Assembly: GCA_024760905.1 (NCBI GenBank)
Contig: CM045729.1
Coordinates: 2,402,663-2,466,662 of the forward strand
DNA from: Plotosus lineatus
Taxonomy: Eukaryota > Chordata > Actinopteri > Siluriformes > Plotosidae
Reading direction: 5' to 3'
Length of the DNA: 64,000 nucleotides
The translations under genes and the position numbers were made by a program. The notes beneath the pieces were generated by a model. The model made no database searches, had not been told where the DNA came from, and saw only the letters and a list, made by a program, of their open reading frames with translations. Of this stretch, positions 34,015 through 45,177 are shown piece after piece (the stretch's first letter is position 1; each line of letters starts with the position of its first letter).

Positions 34015-35520
34015 GTTGAAGCAAACTTTCCCAGATTCAAAAAGTGTTTAAAATATGCTGCATGTATCTTTTCAATACAGTGAAAATATTTAGTCCCCCA
34101 AATTTCTGATCTGTATAGATGAATGGTCAAAATTTTAGTCAAAAATTGTACATGCAGTATTTTAAGAAATATAAGAATTATTTTTAAATAGTTGATATGC
34201 TCATATAGGTTGTATAGCTTTTGACGCTTGGGCTGCCAGACTTTTACAAGCTTCTGACCAGTTCAATCTTGATGAAAATTTTAAACCTAAATATTTATAA
34301 TAAGAAACACATTTAAGCTTTGTATTGCCATAATTCCATACTTCATTCTTTTTCAATACAGCTCCGTTTCTAAATACAATGACATTTTTTTCTCAGTGTT
34401 GACACTCAAACCCCAAGAAATACAAAACTGATGTAAAACATTTAGTTGCTGTTGTAAACCAGTGACTGCATAAGAAAACATGTTCACATCACCAGCAAAT
34501 AATAATATCATGATATCATCTACTAGTATATCTTGAGATAGAAAAACATCATGCTTATAAGATTTATATATATCTGTGGTAAGCTCATTTATGAAAAAGA
34601 TGAACAGTATCGGCTCTGATGCAGGCTTGACACCAGAGCTTGTTGAAAACATGTGAGTTTTACAGTTACCAAATTTTACACAAGATTTCACGGAGGAATA
34701 CATATTGTGAAGAAGATTGTATAATTTACCATGACAGCCAGATTTAAGTAACACATAAAAGTTTAGCTCTATCAACATAATCAGAAGCCTTTTTGAAATC
34801 TATAAAGGCACAGAAGAATCGCCCGTTTGGTTTTTGTATATTTTGAACACAGTGTCCGGAGAGTGAATATATTGTCTGTAGTGGCATACCCGGGCCTAAA
34901 ACCAGCTTGTGCTTTTGAAAGAAGATAATTTAAGTCTATCCATGAGCGAAGGCGTTTATCAAGTACAGCAGTAAATATTTTCCCGCACACATTTAAGAGT
35001 GATATTCCCCTATAGTGGTTAGGGTCTGTTGCACAGCCTGATTTGAATAGAGGTATTACAACAGCAGAGTTCCAAGAATCAGGGATTATTTCAGAGTCTA
35101 ATATTGATTTAAATAATTGTTTAAGAAAGGCAAGTAACGTAGATTGGCCAATCTTAAAAAAAAACTCTGGTGAGATTCCTTCCTCACCTGCGGTTTTACC
35201 AGCTTTTATTTCATTAATAGCCTCAGTGATCTCGAGATCAAATATAATGTCTGATAATAGGTGCTGAAAACCTGCTGCATTCACACATTCGTCACAGTGG
35301 TGGTTAGTAATGAAATCAGAAACATGTTGATCAAATTCTTCGTCTGCTTCCAGTTTAGTTAGGAGTGAGTGAGTGAGTGGAATCCCTTGGTGGTGACACG
35401 CATGAAATCGCTCTGCATTTAGAAAGCATTTTGGACAGGAAAGACAAGTTTGTTTATGTAAAATATAGGTTCCTGTTCTGCCTAAGGTACTGTAATAACG
35501 TCGAGACACCATAAATATAC
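34015..35520 (-). pseudogene. 2A-LINE reverse transcriptase
   Basis: From 35512: a Cys/His segment (CLSCPKCFLNAERFHACHH), TKLEADEEFDQHVSDF, EITEAINEIKAGKTAGEEGI (RT start), VVIPLFKSG, HYRGISLLNVCGKIF, LLSKAQAGFRPGYATTDNIF, FYRFQKGF-like box (Asp lost by frameshift), SSGVKPASEPILFIFFINEL (usual GVKQG changed) and LFAGDVNMF (ADD changed to AGD). KYLGLKFSSRLNWSEACKSL follows, and RSEIWGTKYFHCIEKIHAAY ends at the L2 insertion. The family is jockey-like by motif. Two catalytic boxes are damaged, so it is inactive. Confidence 0.8.
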
Positions 35521-35564
35521 CTATTGAGCAATGGAAAACGAAAATTGGAACATTTTCTCCTCAT

Positions 35565-36449
35565 GTGAGAGTCAGCACCCTGAGAGACCCCGGTATAAGG
35601 ACACCAGGCGGTATACGTCCCTGTTTGAGACTCGTTATACTGGCATTCAAACTACTGGCAGTAGCCGGAGATGTGGAATCAAACCCGGGTCCGCCTAAAC
35701 TTCCACATCAGATTCAGACTCAACTACCTACTAAAAATCTACCCAGGAAAGTGTTAACTGATGATGAACCAACGCTCTAGGACCTCGCTAAAACGCTGTC
35801 ATCGATTCAGGTACAATTTATGTCCCTTGACCGGAAGTTGGAATCGTTTATGGTTGACTACGACAACAAACTGTCGCTGCTCCAAAGTGAGAATAAAACG
35901 CTCAGACAACAATTGCACGTCATGGACAGAAAGTTAGATAACATGGAAGCACAGTCAAGACGCAACAATCTCTTGATACACGGACTAGAAGACAAACGAG
36001 GTGAAATTTGGGAAGAAACGGAACTTAAGGTTAGAAAATTTCTAAAAGATGAACTTTCATATAAATCAGCTGATACTGTTGGTATAGAAACAGCTCACTG
36101 ACTTCGTCCAAAGCTTGGAAAGCGAACAGTGTTTATCAGGTTCACGCTGTTTAAAGAAAAGAGTGAAATCCTCTCGACTGCAAAGAAGACTCTGAAAGGT
36201 AATACTGTGTTAAGAGTTGCCGAGAACTTTACTGAGAGGGTGAGAAATGCCCGTTCGCAACTGTTCCCATTCATGAAATCGGCTAGAGATGATGGAAAGA
36301 TAGCATACATGAACTATGATAAACTTGTGATTGATGGCTCAGTGTATGTGTATGATGATACCTTGGAGGATATCAAGCAGATAGGACAGCGCAAAAACTG
36401 TGAGAACAGAAAAACACCTGTAATAAACTCTTCAGAATCTGAAACATAG
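35565..36449 (+). pseudogene. 2A-LINE ORF1 with 2A-like peptide
   Basis: One frame of 295 codons is broken by only two stops (35778-35780 and 36099-36101). Near the N-terminus LLAVAGDVESNPGP (35652-35693) matches the D-x-E-x-NPGP 2A motif, which makes ribosomes skip a peptide bond before the final Pro. Residues from about 86 (LDRKLESF...KLSLLQSENKTLRQQL) are a likely coiled coil. The C-terminal part (RNNLLIHGLEDK, RTVFIRFTLFKEKSEILSTA, YDKLVIDGSVYVYDD) resembles the RRM-plus-CTD RNA-binding fold of L1-type ORF1 proteins. 2A sequences are known in some non-LTR retrotransposons of invertebrates. The start is taken at 35565 but could lie further upstream. Confidence 0.75.
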
Positions 36450-37725
36450 GACTGTGGTCAAGACCTCAACTACACAGATGAACATGATAACCCACACAGT
36501 CAAAACATACTTGTTGTCCTATTAAGTTATCACAATATGGTAGTGGGGTTGTTGTGTGTGTGAAAAATCATTTAGCATTATCATGCGAGAGGGTTCATGA
36601 CCAGTGGCAGAATTGTGTATTTTTTAAAGTTGTCAGTGATACTACTCTGGAACATATTTTCCTTGGATTTCTGTATGTCCACCCTGAAAAATCTCCTTTC
36701 TATGTCAATGCAGAGGAAAACGGTATCAATTTAGTTGAAAAAAGACTCTTTCAAATAACTAGTGACTTTAGTAACACTTCTCTGTTTATACTGAGCGGTG
36801 ACTTCAAGGCTCAGACAGGCAACCTAGACGACTTCATTCAAGATGACAATACAGAATACCTACGTCTTCCGGATGACTACACAACTGATGCGTTTATTTT
36901 ACCAAGAATATCACGTGTTGTAAATGTTAACTTATATGGAACCCACCTAATTGAACTGTGCGAACTCTTTAATGTTCATATAGTGAATGGATGCTCTCAA
37001 TCAGATACACTTCAGTCTCACTTATCTCGCATATAGAATAAAGTATTGTTGACTATTTGTTTAGTGTCTAGGCAGTTATTCAACAAAGTCATTGACCTTA
37101 ATGTATGTGATCGTACAGAATCAGATCATATGCCAGTTGTGTGCACTCTGTCTGCTATTTTCGACGATATCTCAGAACCGGAGGTGAAGATTAACCTTAT
37201 TCCAGTTCCCAGATACAAGTTACCAGAACCTGCATCAGCTTCTTATAAAGAACTTCTTCAATCTCACAATATGCTAGAAGACTTTCTTGCAGTTCAACAG
37301 AATTACATCAATTGTGCTGTGCTGAAACTAAATAACTTTCTCATTTCTTGTGCATGTGCAGCTGGGGGATTTTGTGTGTCCGATAGGAAAAGCATTAAGA
37401 AGCAACCAAGGTGGTTTGATAGGGAATGTGCCGAATCTAAGCAGAAGTAAAGAGCTTTAAATTTATTTTGAAGATTTAATTGCCAAGAAAACCTTGATAA
37501 CTATATAAAAACTAAAACATAATTCAAAAAACTTTGTACATTTAAAAAAGATAACTATGAAAAACGTATAGCAGATGACTTGTGCAAAGCTGCTAAATAT
37601 GGTGACTGTAAATCATTCTGGAACAGTTTGAAAAGTTCTTTACAAAACAGAAATGCTGGATGTCAAATAACACCAGATACTCTTCATAAATATTTCAAGG
37701 ATCTATTAAACCCAACAGCATACTT
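36450..37725 (+). pseudogene. 2A-LINE endonuclease and linker
   Basis: A frame from 36554 to 37450 has one stop at about 37036. LFILSGDFKAQTGNLDDFIQ is the GDFNxRTG box of APE endonucleases and SDHMPVVCTL the catalytic SDH box. The N-terminal endonuclease motifs (N-x-R, ETWL) are missing, so about 60-80 residues are lost near 36480-36550. The linker KQPRWFDRECAESKQK follows, then FWNSLKSSLQNRNAG and HKYFKDLLNP, ending at 37725 where RTE copy G begins. It is the same LINE as the minus-strand RT at 34015. Confidence 0.78.
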
Positions 37726-39265
37726 CTGCCATCAGTCAATACATTTCCCTCTCTGTCCTTTTCACTCTGACTTTCTGCACATCCTTCCCATCTCTATTTC
37801 TCTGCTGTGCCAACCTGTATAAATCATTTTCTCCCTCCTTACTTTTCAACCGAGCACACAAGTCATCATACGCCCTCTGTTTGATCTTTGACACCGCTAC
37901 CTTCGCCTTACGCTGTCTCCCTGTACTCCTGTTTACTTTCTTCCGTCCTCTCAATGTCCCACTTCTTCTTATCTAACCTCTTCCTTTGTACACACTCCTG
38001 CACTTCTTAATTCCACGACCAAGTCTCCCCGTCTACTTTCCGTCCAAAGGACACACGAAGTGCTCTCCGAGCAATCTCCCTGATCACATTTGCTGTGGTT
38101 GTCCAGTCATCTGGAAACACTTTCTGACAACCCAAAGCCTGTTTCAATTCCTCATTGAAGACAACACGACACTTCCTTTTTCAGCTTCCACCACTTTGTC
38201 TTCTGTTCTGCCTTTGTCTTCTTCACTTTCCTCACCATCAGCGTCATCCTGCACGCCAGCATACTATGCTGTTTGGTAACACTCTCACCCAATACTACTT
38301 TGCAGTCACTGCCTTCCTTCAAATTGCATCGTCTACACAAGATGTAGTCTACCTGTGTGCTCTTACGTCCACTTTTATAAGTCACCCTATGCTCCTGTCT
38401 CTTCTGGAAGAAAGCAATCACCACAGCCATTTCAATCCTTTTTGCAAAATTTGTCAACATCTGTCCTTCTGTGTTCCTGTCCTTGATACCAAACCTGCCC
38501 AGCACTTCCTTGTCCCCTCTGTTGCCTGCACCGACATGTCCACGAAGTCTGCACCAATGACCACTCTTTCACCTCTGGGGGGACTCTGCATCACTTCATC
38601 TAAATCACTCCAGAAGGTCTCCTTCTCTTCTAGCTCACATCCTGCCTGTGGGGCATAAGCACTAACAACATTGAGCATCACGCCTTCAATTTCTAACTTG
38701 AAACTCATCACTCTGTCTGACAATCTTTTCACTTCTAGAATCATTTCACATTCCTGACAAACCCCTCCTTCAAGATGACTCCTACGCCATTTCTCTTCCC
38801 ATCCACACCATGATAAAACAGCTTAAACCCTGCTCCTAAGCTTCTATCCTTGCTACCTTTCCACCTGGTCTCCTGAACACACAGTATGTCCACCTTTCCC
38901 CTCTGCATCATGTCAGCCAGCTCTCTGTCTTTTCCTGTCATAGTTCCAACATTCAAAGTCCCTATTCTCAGTCCTAGACTCATGCCTTTCCTCTTCTCTC
39001 TCTGCCTACGGACATGCCTCCCACTTCTCCTTCTTTGACCAACAGTAGTCCAATTTCCACCAGCATCTTGTTGGTTAACAGCACTGATGGCGTTCGTTGT
39101 TAACCCGGGCCTCGACCGATCTGGTATGGAGGTAATATTTGTGATTTGCATATCAAGTCTGGCATTGGTTGGCATTGGAAGCCCTTTCTGACACAACCCT
39201 CTGCATTTATCCAGGCTTGGGACCATCGTGAAGGAGAGACACTGGCTTGTGCCCCCCCTTCATGG
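37726..39265 (-). pseudogene. RTE-type LINE copy G, 5' half
   Basis: The leader (39265-39000) contains CCAGATCGGTCGAGGCCCGG-like sequence. The endonuclease starts GLRIGTLNVGTMTGKDREL, then VDILCVQETRWKGSKDRS, FKLFYHGVDGKRNGVGVILK and VVSAYAPQAGCELEE, and ends VDYILCRRCNLKEGSDCKV. The linker continues to REMY at 37736. The RT is absent. The catalytic box GADFNGHVGA is shifted to GADFVDMSVQA. Frameshifts lie near 38740, 38500 and 37960. Confidence 0.88.
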
Positions 39266-40607
39266 CTGCATTGTGGTTTTGATTTTTTGCCATACTGTGC
39301 TAGAATTAAGTGTAACTGCGCATCTCCTACAGTAGGTGGCAGTGGTGCTTCCATTGTGTTCCCTATGGTGTAGGGAAAAAGCATCTAGCAAATGATATGA
39401 AGTGCAGTAAACACTATTTATAGTCACTAGTGGGTTGCTGGGCGGGGGGGGGGTGATTTTTTTGTTCTTTCTATAGGATGCATCAAAGAAAATAATTGAA
39501 AAGCAGTTCACAAGGCATTCTCGGAGCACAGAGGAATACACACGGAAAAATATGAGGCTAATCGGCCTGGAAAAGCCATTTCCCCAGCAGAGCTCGGAAA
39601 TCAAAATTTTGCTCGTTGGATGGGTGCCATCTCGTATCATGGAAAATTCGTTATAAAAGACACCCGTAAGTCAAGGCACCACTGTACTTGCATGTGCTCC
39701 AGGTCAGTAACGATCAGAATGATCGGCATTTGAGTTGCTGATGATGGAGATATAGTGGGTAAAAAAAAAGAAAAAAAAGAAAGGGTGATTAAACTTCTCT
39801 CTTTTTGCCTCCTCAGCCATTCAGTAAAACTAAAACACAAATCAGTAGATCAGCACCTCCTGCTTTCAGGAAATGATACGTGATCCCAAACGCTGGTGGG
39901 TTTTTTTGTTGTTGTTGTTTTTTCCCCTGGTCTGTTATCTTCTTTAATCCCTGTTTGAGGGTATTAGTCACACTGAAGTGCTGGAGAAGTGCTCATGATT
40001 ACACTCAGAACTCACTGCCACACACATTACACTCCTTATTAAACCCCAGTGTGTGTAATTATTTGCACTCGTGTGTAAATGTGAGAAAAGTGCCAAAATT
40101 GAAGCCACCGGCTCCATCATCTACAGCTTTTCTCGTTATTGTGCGCGCAAAAGAAACCTTAAGTGGATTTCCTTCTAATTTTACATGCGGGTAGCTGCAC
40201 CACGCAGAAGCCCTGAAGAGCTTTGGATGAAATTATGCTTTTTCTTTCAAATTTTCTGCTCTAATTTAGTTGCAGCCAATCCTCACCTGCCAGTTGCCTC
40301 TCTCTCAACGTGAGGAGCACAAAGGTACATGTCTACTCCATGAAGTCCTGTGCATCCTCTCTACCAGCCTGACACACTCAGAGGAAGGGTGATATCCGCC
40401 TGTTTGTACGCATGAGTTCAAGGACACCTGCAATTGGCTGGAGATGCAGAAAGAGATCTCGGCCATCAGTTCTTACGGAATCCCCGCTCACTCACTTACA
40501 GTGATCACTAGTGAGGAATGTCGAGATGCAAAACCCAGTGAATTCAGTCTTTCATTCTAAAATTATGAAATTTATCTTAAATGTTTTGTTGTTGTTGTTT
40601 TGTTTTG

Positions 40608-40640
<33 letters not shown>

Positions 40641-40655
40641 GTTTTTAAATTAAGT
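39266..40655. other. Unassigned region with a DNA transposon end
   Basis: Mostly unrecognised non-coding DNA. At about 39470-39684 the sequence ends TAAGTCAAGGCACCACTG followed by TA (39685-39686). Its complement, CAGTGGTGCCTTGACTTA, looks like a Tigger/mariner-type inverted repeat, but no left partner is clear (CAGTGGTGCTTCC near 39340 is a weak candidate). A GTTTT-rich run lies at about 40583-40647. No gene is supported. Confidence 0.45.
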
Positions 40656-40790
40656 TATACACTTTCATGGATGTGGTGAAGGAGGACAGAGGAAGTTGAT
40701 GTAAGAGAAAAAGATGCAGAGGATAGGGTGAGATGGAGGCAGATGATTTGCTGTGGCGACCCCTAAAGGGAAAAGCCGAAAGGACAAGAT
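40656..40790 (+). mobile_element. RTE-type LINE copy H, 3' tail only
   Basis: TTCATGGATGTGGTGAAGGA, AGGCAGATGATTTGCTGTGG, CGACCCCTAAAGGGAAAAGC and CCGAAAGGACAAGA match the last 130 bases of the RTE family (see 44180-44300). It is a strongly 5'-truncated insertion or a remnant. A Tc1-like element follows directly. Confidence 0.85.
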
Positions 40791-40797
40791 ATATATA

Positions 40798-42345
40798 CAA
40801 GTCCATCTCAAAAAATTAGCATATTGTGATAAAGTTCATTATTTTCTGTAATTTAGTGAGAAAAATTAAAATTTCATATATTTAGATTCATTGCACACCA
40901 ACTGAAATATTTCAGGTCTTTTATCGTTTTAATACTGATGATTTTGGCATACAGCTCATGAAAACCCAAAATTTCTATCTCAAAATATTATCATATGATG
41001 TTCAGGTAGTCTAAACGAGCTATTAACCTAATCATCTGAATCAACCAATTAACTCTAAACACCTGCAAAAGATTCCTGAGGCTTTTAAAAACTTCCAGCC
41101 TGGTTCATTACTCAAAACCGCAATCATGGGTAAGACTGCCGACCTGACTGCTGTCCAGAAGGCCATCATTGACACCCTCAAGCAAGAGGGTAAGACACAG
41201 AAAGAAATCTCTGAGCGAATAAGCTGTTCCCAGAGTGCTGTATCAAGGTACCGCAGTGGGACGTCTATGGGATGGAAAAGTGTGGCAGAAAACGCTGCAC
41301 AACCAGAAGAGGTGACCGGACCCTGAGGAAGATTGTGGAGAAGGGCCAATTCCAGACCTTGGGGGACCTGTGAAAGCAGTGGACTGGGCTACAGGTGCCG
41401 CATTCCCCAGGTCAAGCCACTTTTGAACAGGCAGAAGCGCCTGACCTGGGCTACAGAGAAGCAGCACTGGACTGTTGCTCAGTGGTCCAAAGTACTTTTT
41501 TCAGATGAAAGCAAATTTTGCATGTCATTCGGAAATCAAGGTGCCAGAGTCTGGAGGAAGACTGGGGAGAAGGAAATGCCAAAATGCCGAAAGTCCAGTG
41601 TCAAGTACCCACAGTTAGTGATGGTCTTGGGTGCCATGTCAGCTGCTGGTGTTGGTCCACTGTGTTTTATCAAGGGCAGGGTCAATGCAGCTCGCTATCA
41701 GGAGATTTTGGAGCACTTCATGCTTCCATCTGCTGAAAAGCTTTATGGAGATGAAGATTTCATTTTTCAGCACGACCTGGCACCTGCTCACAGTGCCAAA
41801 ACCACTGCTAAATGGTTTACTGACCATGGTATTACTGTGCTTAATTGGCCTGCCAACTCTCCTGACCTGAATCCCATAGAGAATCTGTGGGATATTGTGA
41901 AGAGAAAGTTGAGAGACACCAGACCCAACACTGTGGATGAGCTTAAGGCCACTATCGAAGCATCCTGGGCCTCCGTAACACCTCAGCAGTGCCACAGGCT
42001 GATTGCCTCCATGCCACGCCGCATTGAAGCAGTCATTTCTGCAAAAGGATTCCCGACCAAGTATTGAGTGCATAACTGAACATAATTATTTGAAGGTTGA
42101 CTTTTTTTGTATTAAAAACATTTTTTTTTATTGGTCGAATGAAATGTGCTAATTTTTTGAGATAGGAATTTTGGGTTTTCATGAGCTGTATGCCAAAATC
42201 ATCAGTATTAAAACAATAAAAGACCTGAAATATTTCAGTTGGTGTGCATTGAATCTAAAATACATGAAAGTTTAATTTTTATCAGTACATTACAGAAAAT
42301 AATGAACTTTGTCACAATATGCTAATTTTTTGAGAAGGACTAGTG
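40798..42345 (+). mobile_element. Tc1-like DNA transposon 3, full length
   Basis: Left end AAGTCCATCTCAAAAAATTAG and right end CTAATTTTTTGAGAAGGACT are inverted. TA lies on both sides within TA-rich flanks, so the exact border could move by 2-4 bases. It is the same family as the copy at 3963. Additional inverted subterminal copies of AAAATTAGCATAT-like sequence lie near 40980 and 42145. At 1.55 kb it is full size and the best preserved DNA transposon in the window. Confidence 0.92.
41126..42067 (+). pseudogene. Tc1-like transposase, nearly intact
   Basis: The start at 41126 gives MGKTADLTAVQKAIIDTLKQ, then helix-turn-helix 1 (KEISERISCSQSAVSRYRSG). A frameshift near 41280 and a second near 41370-41390 break the second DNA-binding helix region. 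From 41440 the frame is open to the stop at 42065-42067, with the DD34E catalytic domain complete: VLFSDESKFCMSF (Asp), FQHDLAPAHSA (Asp) and NSPDLNPIENLWDIVKRKL (Glu). The C-terminus is intact (EAVISAKGFPTKY). Only the linker region is damaged. It would cut and paste the element in intact relatives. Confidence 0.9.
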
Positions 42346-42656
42346 TATATATATATATATATATATATATAGGTTATAGAAGTGCTGTTTCAAATTCTGT
42401 GTTATGGTGAAGGTTTGAAAGTACAAGTCTGAAATGTATAAAAATAGAAAGGTTCAGTAGACCCATCTCCACCCTCGACCCCCACATCGATTCCTCCCTT
42501 CAGTAGATGTGGTGACTGTGATATTCATACAGGTTTGACTGCGTGTTAATGACCCATTCACCTTATGAATATATATATACTATACTCAAACAACAACAAC
42601 AACAACAACAACAGCCATAATAATATTAATAATAATAATAATAATATCTGTGGCAT
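42346..42656. repeat. TA, CAA and AAT microsatellites with spacer
   Basis: TA run at 42346-42371, CAA run at about 42588-42613 and AAT run at about 42620-42648. The spacer in between (42372-42587) shows nothing recognisable. Confidence 0.85.
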
Positions 42657-42668
42657 AGACATTCAGAA

Positions 42669-44307
42669 TGATGTATTAATGTATTGACTGATGAAATGTA
42701 TTGACTGATAACACAAGTGTGCTGGGAAGATGGAAAGAGTACTTTGAAGAGCTGATGAATGAGGAAAATGAGAGAGAGAAAAAAAGAGTAGAAGAGGTGA
42801 CTGTTGAGGACCAGGAAGTAGCAAAGATCAGTAAGGGTGAAGTGAGAAGGGCATTGAAGAGTATGAAGGATGGAAAGGCAGTTGGTCCTGATGACATACC
42901 GGTGGAGGTATGGAAGTGTCTAGGAGAGGTAGCAGTAGATTTTCTGACAAGAACATTCAACAAGGTCCTAGAGAGTGAGCAGATGCCGGAGGAGTGGAGG
43001 AGAAGTGTGCTGGTGCCCATTTTTAAGAACAAGGGAGACGTGCAGAGTTGCGGCAACTACAGAGGGATAAAGTTGATGAGCCATATGATGAAGTTATGGG
43101 AAAGAATAGTGGAAGCTCGACTAAGGGCAGAGGTCAGCATTTGTGAACAACAGTTTGGTTTCATGCCAAGAAAGAGCACCACAGATGCAATGTTTGCTTT
43201 GAGGATGTTCATAGAGAAGTACAGAGAAGGTTAGAGGGAGCTACATTGTGCCTTTGTGGATCTGAGAAAAGCATATGACAGGGTGCCAAGAGAAGAACTG
43301 TGGTATTGCATGAGGAAGTCTGGAGTGGCAGAGAAGTATGTTAGAGTGGTGCAGAACATGTATGAGAGATGTAAGACAGTGGTGAGGTGTGCTGTCGGTG
43401 TGACAGAAGAGTTCAAGGTGGAGGTGGGACTGCATCAAGGGTCAGCTCTGAGCCCCTTCTTGTTTGCTATGGTGATGGACAGGCTGACAGACGAGGTGAG
43501 ACAAGAATCTCCATGGACTATGATGTTTGCAGATGACATTGTGATCTGTAGTGAGAGCAGAGTGCAGGAAAATCTAGAGAGGTGGAGGTATGCCTTGGAA
43601 AGAAGAGGAATGAAGGTTAGCCTCAGAAAATCAGAATACATGTGTGTGAATGAGAAGGACCCAGGAGGAAAGGTGATGTTACAGGGAGCAGAGATAACGA
43701 AGGTGGAGGATTTTAAGTACTTAGGCTCAACAATCCAGAGCAATGGAGAGTGTGGAAAAGAGGTGAAGAAGCGTGTGCAGGCAGGCTGGAATGTTTGGAG
43801 AAAAGTGTCCGGTGTGATGTGCGATAGGAGAGTGTCAGCAAGAATGAAGGGAAAAGTGTAGAAGACGGTGGTGAGGCCAGCGATGTTGTATGGCTTAGAA
43901 ACAGTGGCGCTGAGGAAAAGGCACGAGGCAGAGCTGGAGGTAGTGGAGATGAAAATGTTGAGGTTCTCTCTGGGAGTAACGAGGATGGATAGGATCAGAA
44001 ATGAGTATATCAGAGGGACAGCCAATGTAAGATGTTTTGGAGACAAAGTCAGAGAGGCTAGATTGAGATGGTTTGGACATGTACAGAGGAGGGATAATGA
44101 GTATATTGGCAGTAGGATGCTGAGGTTGGAACTACCAGGCAGAAGGCCTCGAGGAAGACCAAAGAAGAGATTTATGGATGTGGTGAAGGAAGACATGAAG
44201 GTCGTTGGAGTCAGAAAAGAAGATGCAGAGGACAGGGTGAGATGGAGGCGGATGATTTGCTGTGGCGACCCCTGAAGGGAGCAGCCGAAAGTAAAAGAAG
44301 AAGAAGA
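42669..44307 (+). pseudogene. RTE-type LINE copy I, 5'-truncated, young
   Basis: A 12-base target duplication, AGACATTCAGAA (42657-42668 and 44308-44319), marks one insertion. The copy starts in the linker (VLGRWKEYFEELMNEENERE) and holds a complete RT: KAVGPDDIPVEVWKCLGEVA, FGFMPRKSTTDAMFALRMF, FVDLRKAYDRVPREELWYC, VGLHQGSALSPFLFAMVMDR, FADDIVICSES, YLGSTIQSNGECG. It also has the complete C-terminus (RWFGHVQRRDNEYIGSRML, GRPKKRFMDVVKEDMKVVGV) and a 3' tail ending in GAAGAA repeats. Only two stops (near 43233 and 43860) and one short deletion (EQVE missing near 43561) disturb 525 codons. It is the least damaged RT of the family here. Confidence 0.93.
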
Positions 44308-44358
44308 AGACATTCAGAACAATGTTCCAGACTTATCTGTGTTGAAAGCACATAAGAG

Positions 44359-44359
44359 T

Positions 44360-44395
<36 letters not shown>

Positions 44396-44707
44396 ACACT
44401 CCTCCTTCCTGCCTCACCCTCCCACTTTCTCTCTCCCTCCCTCACCCCTTGTTTCCCATACCTCTCCCCACCCCTTTCTCTTTCTCTCCCTCCCTCCCTG
44501 CGCCCCATCTCTCCACCCACCTTTCTCTTCTGCTCCCTCCTTCCCTCCTTCCCCTCTTCCCCCTCCAACCCTCACTCTCGCTTCCCTCTCCCTCTCTCCA
44601 CCCCCTTTCTTTTTCCCTTCCCTCCCCTTCTTCATCCCCAAATCTAAACCAACAGTGGTTTAGAAAACCCTGCAAATAGTCAGTGTGCTGTATAGTAGTA
44701 GTAGTAA

Positions 44708-44745
<38 letters not shown>

Positions 44746-44753
44746 TTAATAAA

Positions 44754-44816
<63 letters not shown>

Positions 44817-44848
44817 CATAATAATAATAAAAGCAACAACAACAACAA
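44359..44848. repeat. TC, C/T-rich, TAC and AAT low-complexity block
   Basis: TC runs (44359-44396) lead into a pyrimidine-rich stretch of about 240 bases. After a short unique piece come TAC repeats (about 44707-44745), AAT repeats (about 44750-44830) and CAA repeats. The long frames here encode only Ser/Leu, Thr, Asn or Ile runs. Confidence 0.93.
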
Positions 44849-45161
44849 CATCACGACATCAGATTCATTGTTCCACATGTTTATTTTCCTTTGAAAGAAG
44901 AGGATAATTAGTTTGAAGTGTGGGTATGGCCAAATTGCATCCTCCATAGCGAAGCTGAATGAATCATTACACACGAATAAGCATTTAGATTGATTTTTGT
45001 ATTCTCTGCTCTGGTAATTTGTTCATGAATTAATTACCAATTAACTTAGCCAGAGAAAAAAAAGAATGTTTCACTCAAATCATTCATCCAGTTCAGACAG
45101 AACCGACCCGAACATTACAAGCACACCACCAGTCTTTCATTTACAAAGAAATAGCGAGCTT
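44849..45161. other. Unassigned non-coding stretch
   Basis: AT-rich spacer between the microsatellites and the next RTE insertion. No gene or repeat is recognised. Confidence 0.5.
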
Positions 45162-45177
45162 ACTTTCATTTATTCAG

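Noticed and set aside
35652..35693. 2A motif as trace of a picornavirus-like insertion
   Set aside because: It lies in frame with a coiled coil and L1-type ORF1 domain and next to a LINE endonuclease, so it belongs to a retrotransposon.
37726..44307. RTE copies G and I as two halves of one 5'-inverted insertion, as both break at the same LINE position
   Set aside because: Copy I has its own perfect target duplication directly around it, so it is a separate 5'-truncated insertion.
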